Positions 1 through 7,698 of a stretch of 36,637 nt of DNA are shown piece by piece. The notes below the pieces were generated by a model. That model was not told the DNA's origin and did no database searches. It saw nothing but the letters and a program-made list of their open reading frames with translations. Location of the stretch: NCBI GenBank assembly GCA_012271165.1, contig JAAXGX010000027.1:380-37016 (forward strand). Reading direction: 5' to 3'. Position 1 is the first letter of the stretch. Each line of letters starts with the position of its first letter. Both the position numbers and the translations under genes were made by a program. Source of the stretch: Vicinamibacteraceae bacterium (lineage in GTDB: Bacteria; Acidobacteriota; Vicinamibacteria; Vicinamibacterales; UBA8438).

Positions 1-31
1 CGCCGAGGCGCGCCGTGCGCGCCTTGTGGCG
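1..31 (-). repeat. Partial copy A of the dispersed structured element, cut by the window edge
   Basis: The first 25 bases are an exact reverse complement of 24984-25008 in copy C. They include the complete hairpin GGCGCGC-CGT-GCGCGCC at 7-23. Similarity fades after about position 31, and the rest of the element would lie to the left of the window. By analogy with the full copies it should read leftward into the leader of an unseen minus-strand gene; that is inference. Confidence 0.6.
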
Positions 32-439
32 TTCGGTGCCGACGGGAGGGGGGTTCGTGGCGTATGCTTGACGTGTCACGCGCTGGGGGCTTGCCCCGGC
101 GTGAGCGAAGCACGAGGTCATGATGAGCGGATCACTCGTCGACGACTTTCAGGTCGGCGACGCCGTGCGCGGCGTCGTTGTCCGTATCCCGTTGCCGTGA
201 AACGGAGATCAGCACCCCGCCGGGACGAAGATCGGGGAGCGCCCCGCCGGGCCGCCGCGCGCGAGCCGTCCGGGCCGGGCGGCGTCCCGCCGCGGCAGGC
301 CGCGTCCCAGCGCAGACGCAGGCCGATCGACACGACGATGCGGGCCGCGGTGCGCTCTTCCGGCCGAGTTGCGCCGCCGTCGGAGCAGCAAGTAGACTTC
401 ACGTCTCCGGACGGGCCCGACGACCTCCACGACACAGCC
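32..439. other. Region with no convincing gene
   Basis: Several long open frames cross this stretch, but all are arginine- and proline-rich translations typical of high-GC shadow frames. The only candidate with a plausible start is 120-200 (+): 26 codons, ATG-ATG start, GAGG just upstream, encoding a short peptide containing DDFQVGDAVRGVVV. It could be the 5' remnant of a longer gene broken by a frameshift, or chance. No good sigma70 promoter was found; a TTGACG at 68-73 has no matching -10 box. Confidence 0.4.
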
Positions 440-892
440 ATGGCAACTCCCGCGAGCAGCGACGAGGCGCTGGTCGCCGACCTCCTGGCCGCCGATCCGT
501 CGCTTCAGCTGCAACTGGAAACCCCGAGTGGCATCACGAGCATCGGCCGCGACGTCACGGTCAAGGGCGAGGTACGCGCCACGGCGCACATCATCATCGA
601 GGGGCGCGTCGAAGGCAGGATCGCGGCGCCGGACCACAGCGTCGCGGTGGCCGAGCACGGCCGGCTCGAGTCGGACGTGTTCGCACGGAGCATCACCGTA
701 CGCGGGAAGGTCAAGGGTAACCTCACCGCGATCGAGTGCCTCAAGATTCTGCCGCACGGACGCGTGGCCGGGCACCTCGTGGCGCGGCGCCTGGCCATCG
801 ACGAGGGCGCCGTCTTCAACGGCAGCGTGGACACGCACCTGACGGACGCCGCCATCGCCGTCAGGCGTCACCGCCTCAAGGGCGGCCGCTAG
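440..892 (+). CDS. Bactofilin-family cytoskeletal protein
   Basis: A 150-residue protein. Residues 33-132 form the repetitive bactofilin (DUF583) beta-helix: successive short strands such as SIGRDVTVKGEV, IIIEGRVEGRI, ITVRGKVKGNL, LKILPHGRVAGHL and LAIDEGAVFNGSV, each a turn with alternating hydrophobics and glycine. Bactofilins polymerise into nucleotide-independent filaments, often at the membrane, and act in cell shape, stalk or polarity functions. The open frame extends upstream to 26, but that part is low-complexity and unlike the family. ATG 440 gives the usual bactofilin size with a short flexible N-terminus; no strong ribosome site precedes it, so the start is moderately sure. The C-terminus is basic (VRRHRLKGGR). 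The stop at 890-892 abuts an ATG in another frame that leads nowhere. Confidence 0.85.
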   Translation: MATPASSDEALVADLLAADPSLQLQLETPSGITSIGRDVTVKGEVRATAHIIIEGRVEGRIAAPDHSVAVAEHGRLESDVFARSITVRGKVKGNLTAIECLKILPHGRVAGHLVARRLAIDEGAVFNGSVDTHLTDAAIAVRRHRLKGGR

Positions 893-930
893 ATGCTGCA
901 CCGATTCCCCGCTGCATCACGGGCTTCCAG

Positions 931-2328
931 TTGGCTGCCGCCGCCGCTCTCCAGGCCTTCGCGGACCGCCTGAACCTCGCCAACCGGCTCGAGGCCTTCC
1001 GGGACCGGCGCTGGCGCCCGGCGGCCGCGCCACGGCGCGTGCTGCACCTGGAGGACGTCTCGGGCATTCCGTTTCTCACGGACATCGCCGGCGTCGAGGA
1101 GTACGAGCACCGGGCGCGGGTACGGGCTCGCGCCGGGGACCTGTATGCGACCGAGACGCCCCCCGATCCCGACTACGAGACGTACTGCGGACAGCGCCTC
1201 GGGCTCGGCCCGGTTCACTGGCTCGGCGCCGACTGCGGGCCGGCGCCCCTCGCTCTGGCTCGCGGCTGCTGCGCGAATGCGGCGCTCGACCGGATCGTCG
1301 CTTTCGCCCGCGAGGCGGGCGGCCTGACGATTCACCCGTATCTGGCGACCGACGACGTGTGGACGCTCGCCGGGCGCGTGGCGGCCGCCGCCGCCGTGCC
1401 CGTCGCCGTGCTCGGGCCGCCGCCGCCGGTGACCTGGATCGCGAACGACAAGGCGTTCTTCGGCGAGCTGGTCGGGCTCGTGCTCGGTCCCGGCTGGATT
1501 CCCGAGACGCGCGCTGCGACCACCGTGCCGGGCTGCGTGGACCGGCTGCGCGAGCTCGCCCCGAGCTGCACGCGGGTGGGCCTGAAGCGGACGCGGTGCG
1601 CGTCGGGGACCGGCAACCTCGTGCTCGACGCGGCGCAGGTCCGAACGCAGGCCCCGGCGGCAACCGCGGCGGTCGTGCGCAGGTTCCTCGCCCGCACGGA
1701 ATGGCGGACGCCCGAGCCGGTGCTGGTCGTCGCCTGGGAGACAGCCGCGTCGTCCCCCTCCACGCAGTGGTGGATTCCGGCGGCGACCGCCGGCGAGCCA
1801 CGCCTGGACGGCGTCTACGAGCAAATCCTGTCCGGCGCGGGACAGCGGTTCGTGGGCAGCCGGCCCTCCACGCTGCCCGTTCCGGTCAACCGGGCGCTGG
1901 CCAACGCCAGCCGGCGGGTCGCCGCGGCGCTGCAGACCCTCGGCTACGTCGGACGCTGCTCGTTCGACCACCTCGTGCTCGGCGACCCGCATGCGGAGTT
2001 CACCCTCCGCTTCACCGAGTGCAACGGCCGCTGGGGCGGCACGAGCACGCCGATGCACCTCGTCGACCGGGTCGTCTCCGGTCCGCGGCCGCGCTACCGC
2101 GGACAGGACTTCGTGCACGATCGCCTGCAGGGGCTCGCCTTCGGGGAGGTGCTCGAGCGGGTGGGCCGCCACGCCTTCGACGCCGGCACCCAGACCGGCC
2201 GCTACATCTTCTACAATGTCGGCCCGCTGGCCGAGCACGGCAAGCTCGACGTCATCGCGCTCGGCGGGACTCAGGCCGAGGCCGAGCAGGCCCTGCGGGC
2301 CGACCTTCCCCGGCTGCTGGGACTGTAG
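931..2328 (+). CDS. ATP-grasp-like protein, possibly related to PGM1-type peptide ligases; start uncertain
   Basis: The C-terminal half looks like an ATP-grasp carboxylate-amine ligase: a conserved IANDKAFF segment near residue 171 and FTECNGRWGGTS near residues 361-372, which matches the metal-binding E-x-N strand of the fold. The N-terminal half may be a pre-ATP-grasp region as in the pheganomycin ligase PGM1 group; this is from memory of the family and is tentative. There is no ATG at the 5' end. The frame is open back to a GTG at 736 inside the bactofilin gene, but only coding-like from about 904. TTG 931 is the first usable start and gives 465 residues. An ATG at 893, directly after the bactofilin stop, lies in another frame and closes after 26 codons, so a small frameshift near 895-960 is possible. 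Confidence 0.55.
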   Translation: MAAAAALQAFADRLNLANRLEAFRDRRWRPAAAPRRVLHLEDVSGIPFLTDIAGVEEYEHRARVRARAGDLYATETPPDPDYETYCGQRLGLGPVHWLGADCGPAPLALARGCCANAALDRIVAFAREAGGLTIHPYLATDDVWTLAGRVAAAAAVPVAVLGPPPPVTWIANDKAFFGELVGLVLGPGWIPETRAATTVPGCVDRLRELAPSCTRVGLKRTRCASGTGNLVLDAAQVRTQAPAATAAVVRRFLARTEWRTPEPVLVVAWETAASSPSTQWWIPAATAGEPRLDGVYEQILSGAGQRFVGSRPSTLPVPVNRALANASRRVAAALQTLGYVGRCSFDHLVLGDPHAEFTLRFTECNGRWGGTSTPMHLVDRVVSGPRPRYRGQDFVHDRLQGLAFGEVLERVGRHAFDAGTQTGRYIFYNVGPLAEHGKLDVIALGGTQAEAEQALRADLPRLLGL

Positions 2329-2384
2329 TCACCGCGCCGGCGGCTCGCTGTCCTCGGCCGCCGTCGATCGGAGAGAATGAACAC

Positions 2385-3587
2385 GTGACGATTCCAGCGC
2401 TTCCCGGCGACACGTTTCGGCGCATGGTCGATCTTCGCCGCCATTTCCACCGGCACCCGGAGCTCTCGTTCGAGGAGATCGAGACCGCGCGCGCCATCAT
2501 GACGGAGCTCGACCGGCTGGAGATTCCGTACGAGTACGGCGGCGCCGGCGGCGGCGTGGTCGGCCGTCTGGCCGGGACCGACCGGCAGGGCCCAACCGTC
2601 GCGCTGCGCGCCGAGATGGACGCCCTGCCCTGTTCCGAGCGGACGGCGTTGCCGTTCGCCTCCGAGGCGCCGAACCGAATGCACGCCTGCGGTCACGATG
2701 CCCACATGGCCATGCTGCTGGGCGCCGCCGCGTTGCTGCGGGCATCCCCGGCGGCCGCCACCGCCCTGCTCGTGTTCCAGCCGGCGGAGGAGCGCGGCAA
2801 CGGTTCCCTGGTCATGATGCGCTCGGGCCTGCTCGCCCGCGCCGAGGCCATCTTCGCCGGCCACGTCACGCATCACTACGAGCTGGGCGAGATCATGGTC
2901 TCGCGCGGCACGATCACCGCGCGCGCCGACCGCTTCACGATACGCGTCCGCGGCCGGGGCGGGCACGGCGCTCGGCCCCACGAAGCGATCGACGCGGTCG
3001 TCATCGCGGGCATCCTGATCACCACCGTCCAGACACTCGTGTCCCGCACGATCAACCCGGCGTTTCCGTCGGTCGTCACCATCGGCTCGGTGCGCGCCGG
3101 AAGCGCCCCGAACATCATCGCCGAGGACGCCGTGCTGGAGGGCACCATCCGCACGACGCGTGCCGAGGCGCGCCAGCAGATCGTCGATGGCCTGCACCGC
3201 ATCGCGAACGCGCTGGCGCACCTGCACAACGCCGAGATCGCGGTGACGATGGGCGAATGGTCGCCGCCGGTCGTCAACTCCGACCGCGAGACCGCCATCG
3301 CGCACCGCGCGGCGCAGCACGTCGTCGGCCCCGACGCGGTCGTCGAGCAGGAGTATCCGAGCATGGGCGCCGAGGATTTCTCGTACTACCTCCACGAGAT
3401 CCCCGGCTGCTACGTCCGCATCGGCACGCGCGGCTCCGACGGCGAGTACATCCCCCTTCACAGCCCGCGCTTCGACGTCGACGAGCAGGCGCTGAAGGTC
3501 GGCGCCCGCTTCTACGAGCGCGTCGTGCGCGAGGCGGCCACCGGCCTGACGTCGGCCGGCGGTGCGAACGCGGCGGAGACGGCGTGA
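2385..3587 (+). CDS. M20 family metallo-amidohydrolase (M20D-like)
   Basis: A 400-residue zinc-dependent hydrolase of amide bonds in N-acyl amino acids or similar substrates. Visible family signatures: RHFHRHPELSFEE (19-31), ALRAEMDALP (73-82), HACGHDAHM with metal ligands C102 and H104 (100-108), the catalytic FQPAEE with E135/E136, H160 in the AGHV turn, SMGAEDFSYYL (326-336) and a C-terminal LHSPRFDVDE with H359. The dimerisation domain lies around 175-295. No signal peptide, so cytoplasmic. GTG 2385 is chosen because GGAGAG lies about 10 bases upstream and the protein begins just before the conserved first helix. The stop overlaps the start of the rhodanese gene (GTGA), implying coupled translation. 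Substrate cannot be deduced. Confidence 0.88.
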   Translation: MTIPALPGDTFRRMVDLRRHFHRHPELSFEEIETARAIMTELDRLEIPYEYGGAGGGVVGRLAGTDRQGPTVALRAEMDALPCSERTALPFASEAPNRMHACGHDAHMAMLLGAAALLRASPAAATALLVFQPAEERGNGSLVMMRSGLLARAEAIFAGHVTHHYELGEIMVSRGTITARADRFTIRVRGRGGHGARPHEAIDAVVIAGILITTVQTLVSRTINPAFPSVVTIGSVRAGSAPNIIAEDAVLEGTIRTTRAEARQQIVDGLHRIANALAHLHNAEIAVTMGEWSPPVVNSDRETAIAHRAAQHVVGPDAVVEQEYPSMGAEDFSYYLHEIPGCYVRIGTRGSDGEYIPLHSPRFDVDEQALKVGARFYERVVREAATGLTSAGGANAAETA

Positions 3588-4132
3588 GGCCGCAGCGGCC
3601 CGCGGCGTGGAGCGCGGCAGCCGGTCTCGCCCTGCTGCTCGCCGTCTCGGGCTGCGTGCCGGCCGCGCTCGACTGGAGCGGCGTCGAGCGGATGATCGCG
3701 GAAGAGTTCCCGGAGGTTCCCGGTCTGACGACGCGCGAGCTGGCCGAGCGACTGGCCGCCGACCCGGCCGGCGTCGTCCTGCTCGATGCCCGCGCCGCCG
3801 GGGAGTTCGCGGTCAGCCATCTGCGGGGCGCGCATCACGTCGGGTCGGATGCCGCCGCCGCCGCCCGGCTCGCCGCGGCGGCGCCCGGGGCCACCCTCGT
3901 CGCCTACTGCTCGGTCGGCTACCGCTCGGCGGCGCTGGTCGAGCGACTGCGCGGCATGGGCCACGCGACCGCGGTCAACCTGGCGGGATCCATCTTCCGC
4001 TGGGCCGCGGAGGGACGGCCCGTGTACCGGGGCGCCGCCCGCGTCGCGCAGGTCCATCCCTACGACGACGCCTGGGGGGCGCTGCTGCCCCGGCCGCTGT
4101 GGGCGTTCGCACCGGACGCCCCCTTGCCGTGA
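3584..4132 (+). CDS. Rhodanese-like domain lipoprotein
   Basis: A 182-residue exported protein. Residues 8-24 form a lipoprotein signal with lipobox V-S-G-C and acylated Cys24. Residues 48-145 are a rhodanese domain: VVLLDAR (64-70), the HLRGAHHV turn (79-86) and the active-site loop CSVGYRS with catalytic Cys109. Rhodanese domains carry persulfide sulfur or act as thiol sensors; the six-residue active loop fits a single-domain rhodanese. The GTG start overlaps the TGA of the M20 gene. The extra C-terminal tail (about 150-182) is rich in Pro and Trp and unmatched to any domain I know. A periplasmic sulfur or redox role is likely; the link to the M20 enzyme is only positional. Confidence 0.82.
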   Translation: MRPQRPAAWSAAAGLALLLAVSGCVPAALDWSGVERMIAEEFPEVPGLTTRELAERLAADPAGVVLLDARAAGEFAVSHLRGAHHVGSDAAAAARLAAAAPGATLVAYCSVGYRSAALVERLRGMGHATAVNLAGSIFRWAAEGRPVYRGAARVAQVHPYDDAWGALLPRPLWAFAPDAPLP

Positions 4133-4147
4133 CTCCGCTGGGTGCAC

Positions 4148-4177
4148 TTGCTGGCGTCGCGGCAACTCTGTGACAAT
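4148..4177 (+). promoter_or_regulatory. Possible sigma70-type promoter for the PQQ gene
   Basis: TTGCTG at 4148-4153 and GACAAT at 4172-4177, separated by 18 bases, lie 46 bases before the ATG at 4224. Each box has about four consensus matches, which is weak in isolation. Confidence 0.3.
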
Positions 4178-4223
4178 GGGCGGCGATTTCGGCGCCGCAA
4201 CCGACCCTTCGCGAGGTATTCCG

Positions 4224-6317
4224 ATGAGACGCAGGTTCCGTATCGTCACCGCGCTCGCCTGCCTGGCAGGACTGGGCGCCGCGGTCGCTCCCGCAGCCGC
4301 CCAGCAGGGCGCAACCGGCGGCGAGTGGCACAGCTACGCCGCGGACGCGGGCAGCACCAAGTACTCGCCGCTCGAGCAGATCGACCCGGACAACTTCGGC
4401 GACCTCGAGGTCGCTTGGCGCTGGCAATCGGCCGACGCCTACGTCAGCACCTCGACGGCGGGTGGCGGGGAATGGTCATCCAGCCTGCCGAACATCGTGG
4501 ATTACCTCGAGGCGCAGAATCCCGACCTGTACCGCCGGGGGAACACGCCGCGCATCTCGTCCATGCAGGCCACGCCGCTGATGGTCGACGGCGTCCTCTA
4601 CCTGAACACCGCGCTCTCGCAGGGGGTCGCGATCGATGCCCGCACCGGCGAGACGCTCTGGGTCCACAACCCGAAGAGCTACGAGGAAGGCACCACGACC
4701 ATGACCGTCACGTGGCGGCAGCGGGGCGTGGCCTACTGGACCGACGGCACCGACCAGCGCATCTTCTGGGGCACCGGCAACGGCCATCTCATCTGCGCGG
4801 AGGCGAAGACCGGCCTGCCCTGCGCCGGCTTCGGCGACGGCGGCCGGGTCGACCTCACCGTCGGCCTGCCGCGCGCGGACCGCAACGAGCGCGACTATCT
4901 GAACGCCATGCTGTACTCCGTGCAGTCGCCGCCGGTGGTCGTGCGCGACGTCGTCATCCACGGCTCGTCGATCGCCGACCGGCGCATCATGCAGGAGGCC
5001 GTGCCGGGCTGGGTCCGGGCCTGGGATGTCCGCACCGGAGAGCACAAGTGGGACTTCCACACGGTGCCGCAGGAGGGCGAGGAGGGGGTCGAGACCTGGC
5101 TGAACGACTCGTGGCGCTACTCCGGCAACGCCAACGTCTGGTCGATGCTGAGCGGCGATGACGAGCTCGGCTACGTCTACCTGCCGACGGGCACGCCCAC
5201 GAACGACTACTACGGGGGTCACCGGCTCGGCGACAACCTGTTCGCCGAGAGCATTGTCAGCGTGGACGTCGAGACCGGGCGCAAGGTGTGGCACTTCCAG
5301 GCCGTGCACCACGGGCTCTGGGACTACGACTTCCCCGCCGCCCCCAACCTGCTCGACGTGGTCGTCGACGGACGTCCGATCAGGGCCCTCGCGCAGGTCA
5401 GCAAGCAGGGCTTCCTCTACGCGTTCGACCGCGTCACGGGCGAGCCGATCTGGCCCATCGAGGAGCGTCCCGTCCCGACCGAGACCAACATCCCCGGCGA
5501 GGTGCCCTCGCCCACGCAGCCGTTCCCGACGCGGCCGGCGCCGTTCGAGTACCAGGGCGTGACGATCGACGACCTGGTCGACTTCACGCCCGAGATTCGC
5601 GCCCTGGCGATCGAGGCGGTGGACGGGTTCCGGCTCGGGCCGCTGTTCACGCCGCCGGACCGGGCCGTCGCGGGGGTGACGCGCGGCACGCTGTTCCGGC
5701 CGCCCGGCTCCGGCGCCGCGAGCTGGTCGGGGGCCGCGGTCGACCCGGACACCGGGCTGCTGTACGTGCCCTCGACCAATCACTCGACGGTCGTCCGCTT
5801 CTACAGTCCGGAAGGCCAGGGCGGCAACCTGCGCTTCACGCACGGGGCGCCCGAGGACGTGATGCTGGCGGGCAACGGCGGGCGCGACCTGCCGCAGATG
5901 CCGCAGGGCCTGCCGCTGTTCAAGCCGCCCTACACGCGCATGACGGCGATCGACATGAACACGGGCGAGCACGCCTGGATGATTCCGACCGGCAACGGCG
6001 ACCGCATCCGCAACCATCCGCTGCTGCGCGACCTCGACCTGCCGCCGCTCGGCGGCGACTGGGGCCGGAGCGGGCCGCTGGTCACGAAGACGCTGCTGAT
6101 GCTCGCGCTGTCGGTCGGCGGCAGCAATGGCGGCCCGCGCTTCGTGGCCTACGACAAGGCCACGGGGGCCGAGCTGGCGTCGGTGGATTTGCCGAGCGGG
6201 GCGCTGGGAGCGCCGATGACATACATGCTGGACGGCAGGCAGTACATCGCCCTGACCGTCGGCGGCGCGCCGCCGGAGCTGATCGCGCTCGCGCTGCCGC
6301 GGGAATCCGCGCCGTAG
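4224..6317 (+). CDS. Exported PQQ-dependent dehydrogenase, glucose-dehydrogenase-like beta-propeller
   Basis: A 697-residue quinoprotein with a Sec signal (residues 1-27, RRRFR then a hydrophobic run ending PAAAQQ). The mature protein opens with GEWHSYAADAGSTKYSPLEQI, the pattern of membrane glucose-dehydrogenase-type quinoproteins. Propeller tryptophan-docking repeats recur through the chain. HHGLWDYDFP (about 362-371) and TGEPIWPIEERPVP then PTQPFPTRPAPF (about 410-440) are strongly shared with the protein at 25102-27051. No transmembrane N-terminal domain and no C-terminal cytochrome (no CxxCH), so it should pass electrons to a separate acceptor. Relative to its paralogue it has an extra segment near residues 75-110. 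ATG 4224 is chosen over in-frame ATG 4176 because it places the signal peptide at the N-terminus; CGAGGT precedes it. The stop codon lies in the loop of a strong hairpin. Confidence 0.87.
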   Translation: MRRRFRIVTALACLAGLGAAVAPAAAQQGATGGEWHSYAADAGSTKYSPLEQIDPDNFGDLEVAWRWQSADAYVSTSTAGGGEWSSSLPNIVDYLEAQNPDLYRRGNTPRISSMQATPLMVDGVLYLNTALSQGVAIDARTGETLWVHNPKSYEEGTTTMTVTWRQRGVAYWTDGTDQRIFWGTGNGHLICAEAKTGLPCAGFGDGGRVDLTVGLPRADRNERDYLNAMLYSVQSPPVVVRDVVIHGSSIADRRIMQEAVPGWVRAWDVRTGEHKWDFHTVPQEGEEGVETWLNDSWRYSGNANVWSMLSGDDELGYVYLPTGTPTNDYYGGHRLGDNLFAESIVSVDVETGRKVWHFQAVHHGLWDYDFPAAPNLLDVVVDGRPIRALAQVSKQGFLYAFDRVTGEPIWPIEERPVPTETNIPGEVPSPTQPFPTRPAPFEYQGVTIDDLVDFTPEIRALAIEAVDGFRLGPLFTPPDRAVAGVTRGTLFRPPGSGAASWSGAAVDPDTGLLYVPSTNHSTVVRFYSPEGQGGNLRFTHGAPEDVMLAGNGGRDLPQMPQGLPLFKPPYTRMTAIDMNTGEHAWMIPTGNGDRIRNHPLLRDLDLPPLGGDWGRSGPLVTKTLLMLALSVGGSNGGPRFVAYDKATGAELASVDLPSGALGAPMTYMLDGRQYIALTVGGAPPELIALALPRESAP

Positions 6318-6333
6318 AATGGCGCGGATTCCC
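6301..6333. terminator. Perfect 13-bp hairpin at the convergent gene ends
   Basis: GGGAATCCGCGCC (6301-6313), loop GTAGAAT, GGCGCGGATTCCC (6321-6333). The stop codon of the PQQ gene (6315-6317) is in the loop. There is no T tract, so it may be a Rho-assisted or 3'-stabilising hairpin working for both converging transcripts. Confidence 0.6.
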
Positions 6334-6337
6334 GGAG

Positions 6338-6366
6338 GGTCGGCCAGCCGCCAGGGTTGGCCGACC
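6338..6366. terminator. Second convergent hairpin
   Basis: GGTCGGCCA (6338-6346) pairs perfectly with TGGCCGACC (6358-6366) around an 11-base loop. It lies only four bases after the first hairpin, between the PQQ gene and the minus-strand gene ending at 6409. No T run follows on either strand. Confidence 0.5.
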
Positions 6367-6408
6367 GGCGGCGGCGGCTGACGTCCGGCCCCGACGGCGG
6401 GCGGCAGG

Positions 6409-7416
6409 CTACTCGGAGCCTGCTGCCGCCTCTTCCGCGCGCGCGCCGGCGAGGATGCCCGGCATCGCGTAGTTCCCCTCGTGGCAGGCGTACTCGAACA
6501 GCGGGTCCTCGGTCTGCCTTAGGTAGATCATCACCGTCCACGGCTGGGTCCAGGTGGTCGGGTCGTCCAGCGTCACCTCGTGCCGGATCGTGCCGGGGGC
6601 TATCCGGGTGAACCGTTCGACCATCCGCAGATGCTCGCTGCTCCCCTGGTAGCGGGCCTGCGGCGAGAAGTTGGCCGTCTCGACGACCAGCGTCTCACCC
6701 TCCCACCGACCGCGGGCATTGCCGTTCCACAGGCGGATGTCGTCGTCGACGTGCGGCCGGCCGTCCAGCGGGATGACGCGCGCCTCGTGCCCCATCTCCT
6801 GCAGGATCGTGACGTGATCGGCGGTCTGCAGGATGTGGAAGTAGCTGTTGTAGCCGGCGCCCAGGCGCGGCGCGCCGAAGTGCAGGCAGCGGTCGCCCAG
6901 CGTCCGGTCCTCCGGCCCGTCGGAGGGATGATCGCGCACGTAGGCCTGCCGCTCCGCGGCCCGCTGCTGCGCCGCGGGGGTCATCGGCGGGAAGCGGCCG
7001 TTCGGCGGATCGACGATGAGCGACGTGCGGTTGTCGAGCTGCCGCTCCACGAGCCAGAACGCGTTGTAGTTGCCGGTGATGACGTCGAAGTCGTTGTACG
7101 TGGAGTTGCCGAGCGCCTGCTGGAACAGCCGGTCGCCGAGCAGGTCGCCCGCCTGCTCGTTGTCGCGGAACTCGGCCACCGTCTGCTGCAGTTGCGCCAG
7201 CTCCTCTTCGGTCAGCTCGCTCCGGTCCGCCAGGATCTCCGGCCGCTGCATCGGGGTGGCGCTGTTGTTCGACCAGATCCCCTGCAGATCCGGATGGCCG
7301 AACGGCGTGCGCGGCACCGTCCACGACGCGTCGTCCGCCTGCGCAGCCGCCTGCGCCGGCGTCAGCACGACGAGGGCCACCGCCGCCACCAACCCCACGA
7401 GAAATCGACTGTGCAT
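6409..7416 (-). CDS. Secreted protein of an uncharacterised PDLQGIW family (paralogue 1)
   Basis: A 335-residue protein of unknown function with a Sec signal ending near AQAAAQA. It is one of four paralogues in the window. Shared landmarks in order: FGHPDLQGIWSNN at the mature N-terminus, RTSLIVDPPNGRFP, a lone Cys in GDRCLHF, a YNSYFHILQ segment, HEARVIPLDGRPH, RLWNGNARGRWEGETLVVET, a DDPTTWTQPW segment, and a C-terminal YACHEGNYAMPGIL. The two conserved cysteines could form a disulfide; there is no CxxCH haem site. ATG 7416 has a strong GGGAGG ribosome site upstream. The gene is preceded by element B and a predicted promoter with its start near 7561, giving a leader of about 145 bases. It converges on a PQQ dehydrogenase gene, like other family members near PQQ genes. 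Confidence 0.8.
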   Translation of the reverse strand: MHSRFLVGLVAAVALVVLTPAQAAAQADDASWTVPRTPFGHPDLQGIWSNNSATPMQRPEILADRSELTEEELAQLQQTVAEFRDNEQAGDLLGDRLFQQALGNSTYNDFDVITGNYNAFWLVERQLDNRTSLIVDPPNGRFPPMTPAAQQRAAERQAYVRDHPSDGPEDRTLGDRCLHFGAPRLGAGYNSYFHILQTADHVTILQEMGHEARVIPLDGRPHVDDDIRLWNGNARGRWEGETLVVETANFSPQARYQGSSEHLRMVERFTRIAPGTIRHEVTLDDPTTWTQPWTVMIYLRQTEDPLFEYACHEGNYAMPGILAGARAEEAAAGSE

Positions 7417-7440
7417 CTGAAACCTCCCTACATGACCAAA

Positions 7441-7561
7441 ATCAGACGGGGCTGCGCCCCGAACCCCCGGCGTTCGCTTGCGCGGACCCCTTCGCCCCGC
7501 GCCGCTCCCGCCGAGCCGCGCTGTGCGTGGCTTGCGGAGTCTGCACCGTTCTACGGTACAG
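7441..7561 (-). repeat. Copy B of the dispersed structured leader element
   Basis: Read on the minus strand, this aligns over its whole length to 24955-25076 with one single-base gap and about 85 percent identity by hand. It holds hairpin 1 at 7515-7531 (GCCACGC-ACA-GCGCGGC in leader sense, one A.C mismatch) and hairpin 2 at 7447-7461 (GGGGC-GCA-GCCCC with a flanking C-G pair). Its end motif TCTGAT lies 24 bases before the ATG of the 6409-7416 gene. Confidence 0.8.
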
Positions 7562-7566
7562 ACTCC
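7536..7566. promoter_or_regulatory. 31-bp inverted repeat over the predicted transcription start
   Basis: GGAGTCTG (7536-7543), CCG (7546-7548), CGG (7554-7556) and CAGACTCC (7559-7566) form an 11-pair inverted repeat with one internal 2x2 mismatch. It spans the predicted start near 7561 and could be an operator or the first leader hairpin. Copy C does not keep this pairing, because there the same span overlaps coding sequence. Confidence 0.45.
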
Positions 7567-7567
7567 T

Positions 7568-7596
7568 AGTATCGCCCGGATAGCGGTGGGAGGCAA
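7568..7596 (-). promoter_or_regulatory. Predicted sigma70-type promoter for the 6409-7416 gene
   Basis: Minus strand: TTGCCT (7591-7596), 17-base spacer, GATACT (7568-7573). The predicted start, about seven bases further on, falls at 7561, the 5' boundary of element B. This agreement suggests the element is transcribed as the leader. Confidence 0.45.
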
Positions 7597-7601
7597 CGCG
7601 C

Positions 7602-7698
7602 GGCGGGCGGGCTCCCCGCGCCCGCCTTGCGGCTCCAGCCCTCCCGTTCGCGGCGGGCGACCGCTGTCCTTCGGTCCGGCGTCGGGGATAATTGACCC
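7602..7698 (+). promoter_or_regulatory. Upstream region of the Gfo/Idh-GMC-VOC operon, possibly leaderless
   Basis: GATAAT at 7687-7692 is a good -10 box only six bases before the GTG start at 7699, which would give a leaderless or near-leaderless transcript; no good -35 is visible. A GC-rich hairpin GGCGGGC...GCCCGCC lies at 7602-7626 with no T tract. Confidence 0.3.

Noticed and set aside
120-200. Small ORF of 26 codons with ATG-ATG start
   Set aside because: Too short and without homology I can name; kept only as a remark in the region description.
6409-7416. CHEGN in the PDLQGIW family as a haem c site
   Set aside because: It has one Cys only, not CxxCH, and paralogue 2 has CQEG.
7602-7626. 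GC-rich hairpin as an intrinsic terminator
   Set aside because: No T tract, and no plus-strand gene ends nearby.
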